A stretch of DNA of 38,291 bases from Candidatus Binatia bacterium (GTDB lineage Bacteria > Desulfobacterota > Binatia > UBA9968 > JAJDTQ01), in assembly GCA_022823055.1 (NCBI GenBank), contig JAJDXX010000168.1, positions 1 through 38,291 of the forward strand. Reading direction: 5' to 3'. Made by a program: the position numbers and the translations under genes. The notes beneath the pieces were generated by a model. That model saw only the letters and a list, made by a program, of their open reading frames with translations. It had not been told where the DNA came from and made no database searches. Positions within the stretch are counted from its first letter, which is position 1, and each line of letters starts with the position of its first letter. Shown piece by piece: positions 8,631 to 16,346 of this stretch.

Positions 8631-8682
8631 GAAAGATTGAAGGAATAACGGAGAGATTGAAAGAAGTGACGGAGAGACTGGA
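8622..8682 (+). repeat. Three 20-bp tandem repeats growing out of the MITE end
   Basis: Three degenerate copies of about 20 bases start at 8622, 8642 and 8662, each with the pattern GGAATGACGGAAAGATTGAA. The first copy begins inside the right outer arm of the palindromic element, so the array seems to derive from its end. The third copy runs into GGAGG at 8680-8684, which serves as the ribosome-binding site for the gene starting at 8694. Confidence 0.75.
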
Positions 8683-8693
8683 GGTTTGAATCC

Positions 8694-9707
8694 ATGCGTT
8701 TCGGCATCGCGTTCGGCAGCTACCCCTCGGATTTGGACCGGGCTGGCGTCTGCCGCGACTTCACCGAACGTGCGCGGGTAGCCCACGCCAGCAACTACGA
8801 GGCGCTGTTCGTGGCCCAGCACTACTCTACGGGACCGGACGCGGCCATGCTCCAGTCCCTGCCGCTGCTGTCGTACTTCGCCGGTCTCACCCCCGGCATG
8901 TACCTGGGCACCGCGATCTTCCTGTTACCCATGCACCAGCCCCTGATGGTGGCGGAGTACACCGCCACCCTCGACAACCTGTGCGGCGGCAAGTTCCTGT
9001 TCGGCATCGGCCAGGGCTACCGCGACATCGAGTTCACCTCCATGGGCGTGCCCTTGCGCGAGAAGCGCCCGCGCCTGGAGGAGGGCATCGAGGTCGTGAA
9101 GCGGCTGTGGACCGAAGACGAGGTGCGGCACGAGGGCCGGTACTACCGGATCGACGGCGTCACCATCCACCCCAAGCCCTTGCGGAAGCCTCGGCCGCCG
9201 ATCCTGTTGGGGGCCGACAAGGTGTCTACGGTGGAGCGGGTGCCGGAGGTGGCCGACCACTGGATCGCCAGCCGCCGCCACACCAAGACGTTCCTGCGCG
9301 AGGCCGTGCCCGCCTACAAGCGCGCCCTGGAGGCGCACGGCAGGCCCTTCGAGGGCCTCTACATCTTCCGTGACCTCTGCGTCGCCGACAGCCGCAAGGA
9401 GGCGGAGGAGCGCATCCGCCAGGGTTACGAGCGCCGCTACGAACGCTATCAGCGCTGGGGCCAGCCGGGCGAGCGCTACGACCTGCCGTTCGAGCAGTTG
9501 CAGCAGGACCGCTTGGTGCTCGGCAGCCCGGCCGAGGTGGCCGAGCAGGTGCTCTCCTACCACCAGGAGTTCGGCGCCGAGATCATGTGGTTCATGGTGG
9601 ACTGGCCCGGCATGGAGTCCGCCGTCACCCTCGAAACCATCCAGCGCTTTGGCGAGGAAGTCATCCCCGAGTTGAAGCGGCTGACGCCGGAGTGTCCGCT
9701 GCCGTAA
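8694..9707 (+). CDS. LLM class flavin-dependent oxidoreductase
   Basis: Luciferase-like monooxygenase family protein of 337 residues, the full family length (TIM barrel). It is expected to use reduced flavin (FMN or F420) supplied by a partner reductase. The N-terminus MRFGIAFGSYPSD forms the first strand. The segment TATLDNLCGGKFLFGIGQGY (residues about 84-103) is the conserved LLM loop, and the KPRPPILLGA strand and EFGAEIMWFMVDWPG near the C-terminus are also typical. GGAGG at 8680-8684 is well placed for ATG 8694 and lies within a tandem repeat derived from the upstream palindromic element. The substrate cannot be told from sequence, and no flavin reductase gene is adjacent. The fold and family are secure. 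Confidence 0.93.
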   Translation: MRFGIAFGSYPSDLDRAGVCRDFTERARVAHASNYEALFVAQHYSTGPDAAMLQSLPLLSYFAGLTPGMYLGTAIFLLPMHQPLMVAEYTATLDNLCGGKFLFGIGQGYRDIEFTSMGVPLREKRPRLEEGIEVVKRLWTEDEVRHEGRYYRIDGVTIHPKPLRKPRPPILLGADKVSTVERVPEVADHWIASRRHTKTFLREAVPAYKRALEAHGRPFEGLYIFRDLCVADSRKEAEERIRQGYERRYERYQRWGQPGERYDLPFEQLQQDRLVLGSPAEVAEQVLSYHQEFGAEIMWFMVDWPGMESAVTLETIQRFGEEVIPELKRLTPECPLP

Positions 9708-9746
9708 GAGCGTTCCGCTGGCGGCTCACTGGCTTGAGAAGGGCCG

Positions 9747-9808
9747 CTATTGCAATTTAGGGGGCCAAATTACAATAGTGCACGTGCCAATTGTCGAAGG
9801 TGCAATAG
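9747..9808 (+). promoter_or_regulatory. CAATAG inverted repeat plus third half-site before the Cys-rich gene
   Basis: CTATTG-C-AATTT (9747-9758) faces AAATT-A-CAATAG (9767-9778) across an 8-base loop, pairing 11 of 12 positions. A third CAATAG lies at 9803-9808, just before the ATG at 9812. TACAAT at 9771-9776 inside the right arm could be a -10, with only a poor TTGCAA -35 at 9750-9755 (15-base spacer). The AT-rich arms and the position suggest an operator overlapping a promoter. There is no T-run to make it a terminator. Confidence 0.45.
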
Positions 9809-9811
9809 CGC

Positions 9812-10477
9812 ATGACGAGATGGTCCACATTCGGACGCGTCGTTCCGGGAGAGATGAAGGCACCCTGGTCCGGCACCATCGTATCCGTGCAGCCGCGGAT
9901 ACGGCTGCTGCGTTCTCTCGACGAGCGCTCCCACAGCTATCACGGCTACGTGTTGCGGATCGACGGGACATGCGCCGGCGAGCGCGGGGAGGCCGGTATC
10001 GCAGTGGGTCGGGCGGCACATGCGAAGCACGGGTTTCGCGCCGGCATGGAGGTGAGCGGCGTGGCGGTGCCCGTGGCCAATCCGAACATCGAAACGGCGG
10101 GGTGGTACAGGGCGAGCCGGCTCAAGGTCCTCCGGGAGGCCGAAGCGGAGACGCCGGCCGGGCCGCCGTTCCATGGCGTGCCGCCGGACCTGGAAACCTA
10201 CCGCGAGCGCGGGCATCGGCGGTTGGACCCGCGTACCTACGAAAGCCGGTGCGCGACGTGCATGTGGGGCTGCCGGATGCCCGTGGGCATCATTTTGGAT
10301 AAATGGAACCCTTCGCGGCAGCGGTACAGGGTCGAGACTTTCTGCTATGGTCCGAAGAGTTGCCGTCTCTATCGGGCCGGGCGCGAGCGCACGGTTCCGG
10401 CGAAAGACGGGTTGTCGTACACCGAGGGCGACTGGGTCGACGAGTCGGCCACCGCGCACAGAGGGCCCGACGACTGA
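9812..10477 (+). CDS. Uncharacterised Cys-rich protein
   Basis: A 221-residue protein I do not recognise by name. The N-terminal half is strand-rich and resembles a small beta-barrel (SWSGTIVSVQPRIRLLRS-like opening, then YHGYVLRIDG and MEVSGVAVPV). The C-terminal half holds five cysteines in a tight pattern: C147-x2-C150-x3-C154, then C178 and C184, within ESRCATCMWGCRMPV and ETFCYGPKSCRLY. This spacing suggests a bound zinc or iron-sulfur cluster, but no known motif fits exactly. There are no signal peptide or membrane segments, so it is probably cytoplasmic. It lies 104 bases after the LLM gene and behind an AT-rich inverted repeat, so it may be separately regulated. An OB-like domain plus metal-binding domain acting on nucleic acid is possible but unproven. 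Confidence 0.75.
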   Translation: MTRWSTFGRVVPGEMKAPWSGTIVSVQPRIRLLRSLDERSHSYHGYVLRIDGTCAGERGEAGIAVGRAAHAKHGFRAGMEVSGVAVPVANPNIETAGWYRASRLKVLREAEAETPAGPPFHGVPPDLETYRERGHRRLDPRTYESRCATCMWGCRMPVGIILDKWNPSRQRYRVETFCYGPKSCRLYRAGRERTVPAKDGLSYTEGDWVDESATAHRGPDD

Positions 10478-10520
10478 CTGATAATTGAACATGGCGGACC
10501 TGTCTGAGGAGCAGGGCATC

Positions 10521-11348
10521 ATGAGCGAACACTCGCACTCGGCAAATGCACAGTTTCACGATCCCGCGCACGCGGCGGAGTTCGACAGGCGCGCGGCCGT
10601 GTCGGACATCCGCGGACAGTTGGCGGAGCGCTTGATCGAGGCCATGGCGCTGCGCGGCGACGAGACCGTGCTGGACGTGGCCACGGGCACGGGCCGCTTC
10701 GCCCGGCCGGTTTCCGGCTGCCTGGCCGGCGGGAGCGTCGTCGGCATCGACCCGGCGCTGGCCATGCTGCGGGTGTCGCGGGACTCGGACGCGGACCCCA
10801 TTCCCCGTTACGGTCGGGTCGCGGCCACGGCCGAGCGCATGCCGCTGCGGGAGGGCATCTTCGACTGCGCGTGGGTGGCCTTCAGCCTGCACCACTTCGT
10901 CAGCGCCACGGACATGGTGCGGGAGGCGGGACGGGTGCTCAAGCCGGGCGGCCGCCTCTTCATCCTCGATCCGATCATCGCGGCGGCGGACGACGCGCTG
11001 GACGCGGCCGTCAACAGCCTCATCAACGACGTCTTCCAACGCTCCCACGGCGCGGGATTCCGCTTCTTCGCCCAGGAGGAGATCCGGCGCCTCATGACCG
11101 ACGGCGGCATGGAGGTGGTGCGAGACGACCTTCACACGTACCCTGTCGATCAGGACGGCACCGACGGCATTCCCACCGGCCGGCACTGGATCGAGGTAAT
11201 GGACGAGCTGGAACATCGGCCGCCGGAGTTGAAGGCGCGCTTCCAGGAGAGATACTTCCGCTACGAAAGGACAGGCGACCAGGTTCACCTGAGCGGCGGC
11301 TTCCACTTCGGCCTTGTCGCCGGAGAGAAACGGCCGGGCGCCGACTGA
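10521..11348 (+). CDS. Class I SAM-dependent methyltransferase
   Basis: Predicted methyltransferase of the UbiE/Methyltransf_11 type, 275 residues. SAM motif I is VLDVATGTGRFARPV, the acidic loop follows at VVGIDPALAMLRVSR, and post-motif regions are FDCAWVAFSLHHF and AGRVLKPGGRLFILDPI. The acceptor is unknown; the family methylates quinones, lipids or small molecules. I chose ATG 10521 because GAGGAG at 10506-10511 sits just upstream; TTG 10485 and ATG 10491 are in-frame alternatives. The stop at 11346-11348 lies inside the ribosome-binding site of the next gene, 11 bases before its start, so the two are almost certainly cotranscribed. The pairing may point to a shared small-molecule pathway, but that is inference. 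Confidence 0.9.
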   Translation: MSEHSHSANAQFHDPAHAAEFDRRAAVSDIRGQLAERLIEAMALRGDETVLDVATGTGRFARPVSGCLAGGSVVGIDPALAMLRVSRDSDADPIPRYGRVAATAERMPLREGIFDCAWVAFSLHHFVSATDMVREAGRVLKPGGRLFILDPIIAAADDALDAAVNSLINDVFQRSHGAGFRFFAQEEIRRLMTDGGMEVVRDDLHTYPVDQDGTDGIPTGRHWIEVMDELEHRPPELKARFQERYFRYERTGDQVHLSGGFHFGLVAGEKRPGAD

Positions 11349-11359
11349 AGGAGCACCCC

Positions 11360-12256
11360 ATGAAAACGCCATCATCACTCATCACCCTGGGCACGTCGGG
11401 CGGCCCTTCGCTGACCCCGCACCGGGCACAGACCTCTCATCTCCTCACGGTCAACGGCACCTACTACGTGGTGGACGCCGGCGACGGCGTGTCCCGGCGC
11501 ATGGCCCGGGCGGGAGCGGACGTGCGCAAGGTGGGGATCATCTTCCTCACGCACCACCACGACGACCACACCGCCGGCCTGGGAACCCTCATGTCCCTGG
11601 CGTGGGACGGCCAGCGCACCGACCCCATCAACGTCTACGGCCCGCCCCGCACCAAGGAGTTGGTGGATGCCACGGTGGCGTACTGCAGCATCAGCGCCGA
11701 CATCCGCATCGCCGACGGCGGCCGCAGCGTGCCGCTGCACAAGGTGTTCTTCGGCCATGACCTGGGCACAGGCGAGGTGTACCAGGACGACAACGTGCGG
11801 GTGAGCGCGGTGGAGAACACCCACTTCAGCTTCCACCGGGGCGACGCGGCCGGCCGCTACAAGTCCTACTCCTACCGCTTCGAAACCCCCGACCGGGTCA
11901 TCGCGTTCACCGGCGACACCGGCGCCAGCGCCGCGGTCACCGCCCTGGTGAAGGACGCCGACGTGCTCGTTACCGAGACCTCCTCGTGCGACGAGCGCAA
12001 GAACGCCATGATCAAGGACGGGCGCTGGGAGGCCATGAGCACGGCCGAGCAGGAAGGCATCATGCGCCAAGCCACCCAGGGACACATGGGCCTGGAGAAC
12101 ATCGCCGTGCTGGCCACGCAGGCCGGCGTCAAGAAGGTGGTGCTGTCCCACTTCACCCGGCGCGTGGACAGCACCGACTACGAGCCCTGGGCTGAAGAGG
12201 TGCGCAAGGGCTACGCGGGCGAGGTGGTGGCGGCAGAGGACCTGATGGAATTTTGA
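11360..12256 (+). CDS. MBL-fold metallo-hydrolase
   Basis: Metallo-beta-lactamase superfamily hydrolase of 298 residues, close to the tRNase Z/arylsulfatase-like branch. The dinuclear metal site motif HHHDDH is at residues 65-70 (HxHxDH). Further ligands are likely in VENTHFSFH, in the FTGDTG strand (the bridging Asp) and in LSHFTRR near the C-terminus. The opening LITLGTSGGPS is typical of this branch. AAGGAG at 11348-11353 overlaps the upstream stop and gives a clear start at ATG 11360. It sits in one operon with the methyltransferase. The substrate is unknown; homologues are annotated broadly as MBL-fold metallo-hydrolases. No signal peptide is visible, so it is probably cytoplasmic. Confidence 0.92.
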   Translation: MKTPSSLITLGTSGGPSLTPHRAQTSHLLTVNGTYYVVDAGDGVSRRMARAGADVRKVGIIFLTHHHDDHTAGLGTLMSLAWDGQRTDPINVYGPPRTKELVDATVAYCSISADIRIADGGRSVPLHKVFFGHDLGTGEVYQDDNVRVSAVENTHFSFHRGDAAGRYKSYSYRFETPDRVIAFTGDTGASAAVTALVKDADVLVTETSSCDERKNAMIKDGRWEAMSTAEQEGIMRQATQGHMGLENIAVLATQAGVKKVVLSHFTRRVDSTDYEPWAEEVRKGYAGEVVAAEDLMEF

Positions 12257-12286
12257 AGAAGCACCGGTCAACTGCGGTCGAGCAAA

Positions 12287-12334
12287 GAGATGGCGTTCTG
12301 AGCGTAGCGAAGCGAGGTTGAAGGACGCCATCTC
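12287..12334 (+). repeat. Intergenic hairpin repeat
   Basis: Perfect 10-base arms GAGATGGCGT (12287-12296) and ACGCCATCTC (12325-12334) enclose a 28-base loop containing GAGCGTAGCGAAGCGAGG, itself partly self-complementary. It resembles a dispersed REP-like palindrome rather than a terminator, as no T-run follows. It lies between the MBL hydrolase and the molybdenum hydroxylase gene. Confidence 0.55.
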
Positions 12335-12355
12335 GTTCGGCGGGACCTGACAATC

Positions 12356-14563
12356 ATGGACATCATCGGCACCGCTGCCGCTCGCGTGGACGGTGCGGCC
12401 AAGGTCACGGGGCAGGCCGAGTACGCCTCGGACATCACCGTGCCGGGCATGCTGTGCGGCAAGATCCTGCGGAGCCCCCACGCCCACGCACGCATCCTTT
12501 CCATCGACGCCAGCGCGGCGGAGCGTATCCCCGGCGTCCGCTGCGTGCTCACGCGCGAAGACTTCCGCGACCGGAACCCCTGGTTCAGCGGCCGTATTCA
12601 GGACCATCCCATCGTGGCGCTGGAGCGGGCGCTCTTCGCCGGCCAGCCAGTGGCCGCGGTAGCGGCGGACGACGAGGCAGCCGCGGAGGACGCGCTCCGG
12701 GCGGTGGCGGTGGAATACGAGCCGCTCTCCGCGGTGGTGGGCATCGAGGAGGCCATCGCCGGCGGCGCGCCCCGGCTCCACGAGTCCGCGCCCGGCAACA
12801 TCTGCTTCAGTGACCGGCTGGAGAAGGGCGACGTGGCGGCCGGGTTCGCCGAGGCCGACACTGTGGTGGAGGACACCTTCACCTTCCCCATGGTGTACCA
12901 CTACGCCATGGAGCCCCACGTGGCCATCGCCAAGGTGGACGCCGACGGCGTCACCGTGTGGAGTTCCTGCGCCCACCCCTTCGGCGTGCAGCTAGAGCTG
13001 GCGCACATCTTTGCCCTGCCGCTGGCCGCGGTCCGGGTGATCATCCCCTACGTGGGCGGCGCCTACGGCAGCAAGTCCGGCGCCAAGATCGAGCCCTTGA
13101 CCGTGGCGTTGGCGCAGAAGTGCGGGCGGCCAGTGCGGGTGGCGCAGAACGTCTCCGAGGCGATGATGACCGTGCGGCGCCACTCGGCCCTGTGCCGCGT
13201 GCGCACCGGCGCCAGGCGTGACGGCACGCTGGTTGCCAAGCAGGCGGAAGTCTTCCTCAACACGGGCGCCTTCGCAGAGCTGGGCCCCGTCGTGACCAGC
13301 CGCACGCTGACGCGCATCCTCGGGCCGTACCGCATTCCGCACATCCGGGTGGAGTCCCACTGCGTCTACACCAACACGGTGTCCGCGGCGTCGTTCCGCT
13401 CCATCGGCGGCCCCCAGACCGCCTGGGCCAACGAGTCGCAGATGGACATCCTCGCCGACCGCCTCTGCATGGACCCGCTGGAGTTCCGCCTCAAGAACTT
13501 GCTGCACCGGGGCGAGGAACTGAAGCCCGGCGGCAAGCCCCTGGACGCCGACCTCCGGGAAGGGCTCGGGCACGTCACCCGGCGCATCGGCTGGGACGGA
13601 CCGGTGGCCCCCTCCGGCGCGGGCCGGGGCCTCGCCTTCGGCGTCACCGACCCTGGTGCGCCGCTGGCCTCCACCTCCACCGTGCACGCGCTCTCTGACG
13701 GCAGCGTGGTGCTGCTCATCGGCACGTCGGAGATCGGCCAGGGCTCGCGCACGGTCATGAGCCAGATCGTCGCGGAGGAGTTGCACGTGCCTCTGGACAA
13801 GGTGCGGGTGCGCCCGCCGGACACGGCCTACACCCCCTACGACCGCTCCACCGGGTCGAGCCGCTCCACCACGGTGATGGGCAAGGCCACCCAGTTGGCC
13901 GCGGCCGACGCCCGGGAACAGATCCTGGAGCTGGCCATGGAGCACTTCGAGGCGCCGCGGGAGGCCGTCGAGTTGGCGGAAGGCGAGGCCCGGGCCGGCG
14001 GCCAGAGCGTTTCCTACGGCGAGTTGATCCGCCGGCACTTCGCCATGCAGGGAGGCGAGATCGTTGGCCGCGGCTACGCCCACAGCGGCATGGCCGCGAC
14101 CCCGTCCAACCCGCTCTTCTGGGAGATCGGCATCGGCGCGGTGGAGCTGGACGTGGACCAGGACACGGGCGAGGTGCGGCTCCAGCGCTACGTCATGGCC
14201 GCCGACGTGGGCAAGGCCCTGAACCCGCTCCAGTGCGAGGGCCAGGACGAAGGCGCCGCCATGATGGGAATCGGCCACGCGCTGATGGAGTCCATCGAGT
14301 ATGCCGACGGCCAGATCCTCAACCCCAACCTCGTGGACTACCGCGTGCCCGGCTTCGAGAACCTGCCCGCCACCTTCGAATCGATCCTGGTGGAGAACAG
14401 CGACGGCCCCGGCCCCTACGGCGCCAAGGGCATGGGGGAGGGCGGCATCATCCCGGTGGCGCCGGCCGTGGCCAACGCCGTGTTCCGCTGCACCGGCGCC
14501 CGGGTCAAGGACCTGCCGTTGACGCCGGAGAGGGTCTGGCGCGCCATGCGGCGGTCGGGGTGA
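12356..14563 (+). CDS. Xanthine dehydrogenase family molybdopterin-binding subunit (CoxL-like), orphan
   Basis: Large Mo-cofactor subunit of a molybdenum hydroxylase, 735 residues, slightly shorter than most CoxL/XdhA-type subunits. The N-terminal a/b hammerhead (about 10-120) begins with VDGAAKVTGQAEYASDI. Mo-cofactor contacts are visible at YVGGAYGSKSG, QTAWANESQMD, the EIGQGSRT segment and GAKGMGEGGIIPVAPA. In the last, E695 is the catalytic glutamate of the GEGG motif. Such enzymes hydroxylate purines, aldehydes, aromatic compounds or CO together with FAD and 2Fe-2S subunits. Neither partner gene is in this window, so they must be encoded elsewhere or this subunit works differently. The active-site loop around position 240 is GAYGSK instead of the common GGFGGK. 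Substrate cannot be assigned. Confidence 0.92.
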   Translation: MDIIGTAAARVDGAAKVTGQAEYASDITVPGMLCGKILRSPHAHARILSIDASAAERIPGVRCVLTREDFRDRNPWFSGRIQDHPIVALERALFAGQPVAAVAADDEAAAEDALRAVAVEYEPLSAVVGIEEAIAGGAPRLHESAPGNICFSDRLEKGDVAAGFAEADTVVEDTFTFPMVYHYAMEPHVAIAKVDADGVTVWSSCAHPFGVQLELAHIFALPLAAVRVIIPYVGGAYGSKSGAKIEPLTVALAQKCGRPVRVAQNVSEAMMTVRRHSALCRVRTGARRDGTLVAKQAEVFLNTGAFAELGPVVTSRTLTRILGPYRIPHIRVESHCVYTNTVSAASFRSIGGPQTAWANESQMDILADRLCMDPLEFRLKNLLHRGEELKPGGKPLDADLREGLGHVTRRIGWDGPVAPSGAGRGLAFGVTDPGAPLASTSTVHALSDGSVVLLIGTSEIGQGSRTVMSQIVAEELHVPLDKVRVRPPDTAYTPYDRSTGSSRSTTVMGKATQLAAADAREQILELAMEHFEAPREAVELAEGEARAGGQSVSYGELIRRHFAMQGGEIVGRGYAHSGMAATPSNPLFWEIGIGAVELDVDQDTGEVRLQRYVMAADVGKALNPLQCEGQDEGAAMMGIGHALMESIEYADGQILNPNLVDYRVPGFENLPATFESILVENSDGPGPYGAKGMGEGGIIPVAPAVANAVFRCTGARVKDLPLTPERVWRAMRRSG

Positions 14564-14571
14564 AGCGTTCG

Positions 14572-14618
14572 TCCACCTCGAAGGCGATGTCGTGCAGCAC
14601 GCAAGCCTTCGAGGTGGA
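14572..14618. terminator. Hairpin between convergent genes, probable bidirectional terminator
   Basis: TCCACCTCGAAGGC (14572-14585) and GCCTTCGAGGTGGA (14605-14618) form a perfect 14-base-pair stem. Its 19-base loop contains the smaller palindrome CGTGCAGCACG. It lies nine bases after the plus-strand molybdenum hydroxylase stop and 36 bases past the minus-strand znuA stop, where a bidirectional terminator is expected. No long T-run is present on either side, so termination efficiency is uncertain. Confidence 0.65.
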
Positions 14619-14653
14619 GGTTGATGCCGCTCAGGCCCGCCGCGGCCTGTCGG

Positions 14654-15658
14654 TCAATTCATGTTGGTTTTCAGCGCCTGTCTGAAGGCACGGGCGTTGA
14701 ACTGTATCAGATCCTCGTAGGTGTCTCGCGCCGCATCGTTGGGATCTCCCAGCGGATCCACCATCATGGTTCTGGCACCGAACTCCTTGCTGATGGTCTG
14801 GGCCACACGAGGGTCCAGTTGCGGCTCCACCAGCATGGCCCCCAGCCCCTCGGCGCGGGCGTCGCGCACGAGCTTGGCGACTTCCTTGGGCGTCGGCTCC
14901 TCGCCGGCGAATTCCTGCACCACCGCCACCTTCTCCAACCCGTAGCGTTCGGCAAAGTAGGCCCAGGCAGCGTGAAATGCGATGTACTTGCGCGTCTTCG
15001 CCTCGGTCAGCTCGGCCCGGACCCTCTGGTCCAAAGCGGTCAGCCTCTGGTGGAAGTCCTGCCGGCGCTTTTCGTAGTAGTCCTTGCCGTCCGGGTCCGC
15101 GGCGATCAACCGTTGCGTCACCGCCGGAACGACGGCGTCCCTGACCCGGATCGGGTCCAGCCAGAAGTGCGGATCGAATTCCCCGTGTGCCTCGCCCTGC
15201 TTCTCGGCGACCTTCTCTTCACCGTGATCGTGATGCTTATGGTCGTGATGCTCGTCCTTCCTGGCAGCGTGCTCTTCGCCGTGGTGATGGTGGTGCTCTT
15301 CGCCTTCCAAGAGGTCCAGGTTCGGTGTCTCTATCAGCTCCACGGCCTCGATCCCCTTGGGGACCGCCGCCAGCAACTTCTTCGACCATGTATCCAACCC
15401 GCCGCCGATGCCGACGAAGTAGCGCGCACGGACGAGTTTTCGGACGTCGCTGGGCACGGGCTCGAACGTATGGGGGCTCCCCCCAGGCGGCACCAACGCG
15501 GTCACCTCGACCCGCGTCCCTCCCAGTTCCTCGACGATATACGCCACCGGAATCACGGTGGTGACGACGTTGACCGACTGCGCCCAGGCAACGGTTGAAA
15601 GCACGCTGATCCAAAGGCCCGCCGCGATGGCAAGAAGCGGTCTCCCCGGTCTCTTCAT
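14654..15658 (-). CDS. znuA: Zinc ABC transporter substrate-binding protein
   Basis: Periplasmic cluster A-I metal-binding protein that delivers Zn(II), or possibly Mn(II), to an ABC importer; 334 residues with an N-terminal signal peptide (cleavage probably after AWA, near residue 26). Likely metal ligands are H63 (GGSPHTFEP), H164 (FDPHFWLDP), H229 (IAFHAAWAY) and D301 (MMVDPLGD). A His/Glu-rich mobile loop at about 121-158 is characteristic of zinc-specific members. I chose ATG at 15658 because GGGAGG lies at the right distance (15665-15670) and the signal peptide follows. An in-frame extension upstream lacks a signal sequence and crosses the promoter. The permease and ATPase genes (znuB, znuC) are not in the window. 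Confidence 0.93.
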   Translation of the reverse strand: MKRPGRPLLAIAAGLWISVLSTVAWAQSVNVVTTVIPVAYIVEELGGTRVEVTALVPPGGSPHTFEPVPSDVRKLVRARYFVGIGGGLDTWSKKLLAAVPKGIEAVELIETPNLDLLEGEEHHHHHGEEHAARKDEHHDHKHHDHGEEKVAEKQGEAHGEFDPHFWLDPIRVRDAVVPAVTQRLIAADPDGKDYYEKRRQDFHQRLTALDQRVRAELTEAKTRKYIAFHAAWAYFAERYGLEKVAVVQEFAGEEPTPKEVAKLVRDARAEGLGAMLVEPQLDPRVAQTISKEFGARTMMVDPLGDPNDAARDTYEDLIQFNARAFRQALKTNMN

Positions 15659-15679
15659 TGAGATCCTCCCGGAATGTAA

Positions 15680-15718
15680 TGATAATGAGAGTATAATATC
15701 AATTATGAATATTGTCAA
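15680..15718 (-). promoter_or_regulatory. znuA promoter with overlapping Zur/Fur-like operator
   Basis: On the minus strand a perfect TTGACA (-35, 15713-15718) is followed after exactly 17 bases by TATACT (-10, 15690-15695), an almost consensus sigma-70 promoter. An AT-rich imperfect palindrome TGATA...TATCA (15680-15701, six of eleven pairs) covers the -10 and start site. Zinc-uptake genes are usually repressed here by Zur; the sequence fits a Fur-family site only loosely, so the regulator is inferred. Confidence 0.7.
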
Positions 15719-15823
15719 GCCCACCCGCCGTTTCGTCGGCGCCTTCAGCCCATCGACAAGAACGGGAGGCGCCTTCACCGGACCATGTACGGATTGACCT
15801 TGCGCCGTAGTGATCGTGCCCAT

Positions 15824-16199
15824 GCCGGTGGTCGAGCCGCTGCTGATCGTGGTGCTCAGCGAGACCTTGCGGCCGGCGGACCAGCCCGGGTCGGTGCCGG
15901 AGCAGAGCGGAATCTGACGGGTTCTGTCCGAGAAGGCTAACGCGGGCGAACCGCCGCAGAGGTTGAGTGCCTGGTGAACACCCCTGCGGCATTCGGGCTC
16001 GTCGCCGGAGCGGAGTTCATTGTTGCGGGCCGCGGACGGTAGGAAACACGCTGCAAAGGCCAGGTTTCAAACCCGCCCGTAATTCGATGGCAGCGATACT
16101 CTGTCGTGCGTTTCCGTCGCCAATAGGAATTTAGTTGAGGGTAGTCTAAGCCGCCAAACAGTGCCGCTTTCGCACGCACCTGCGCTCAGACTTCTTTTC
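15824..16199. other. Intergenic stretch without recognisable gene
   Basis: Between the znuA promoter and the next plus-strand leader I see only short frames in all directions, none resembling a family. The longest minus-strand frame here (80 codons, 15937-16179) has shadow-like composition. Stops are frequent from 16000 on, and AT content rises toward 16200. Confidence 0.5.
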
Positions 16200-16216
16200 T
16201 GGTGTTGACATTTGGG

Positions 16217-16261
16217 CTGACTGTTTGCGGATCCACGCGTACAATGCTCCCCATGGAGCAT
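16217..16261 (+). promoter_or_regulatory. Promoter with palindrome over the start region
   Basis: TACAAT (16240-16245) makes a good -10, with CTGACT (16217-16222) as a moderate -35 at 17 bases. A separate TTGACA at 16205-16210 has no -10 at the right spacing. The perfect palindrome ATGCTCC-CCAT-GGAGCAT (16244-16261) overlaps the -10 end and expected start site, a typical place for a repressor. It precedes the 16343 gene and a small leader frame. Confidence 0.45.
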
Positions 16262-16346
16262 GGAAGTGGCAGATCAAAACACCTCGGGCAAAAACGCGGC
16301 CAGGGTCAGCACCACCCTGGACGGCGGTTCAGTGAGGAGAACATGA
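16260..16346 (+). CDS. Possible 28-codon leader ORF
   Basis: ATG 16260 opens a 28-codon frame (MEVADQNTSGKNAARVSTTL and eight more residues) whose TGA (16344-16346) overlaps the ATG of the next gene at 16343. The overlap would allow translational coupling. It has no good ribosome-binding site, because it begins inside the palindrome, and no similarity I recognise. It could be a chance frame or the stub of a lost small protein. Confidence 0.25.
   Translation: MEVADQNTSGKNAARVSTTLDGGSVRRT

Noticed and set aside
16063-16073. T-arm-like GGTTTCAAACC, possible tRNA
   Set aside because: No acceptor, D or anticodon stems can be placed around it.
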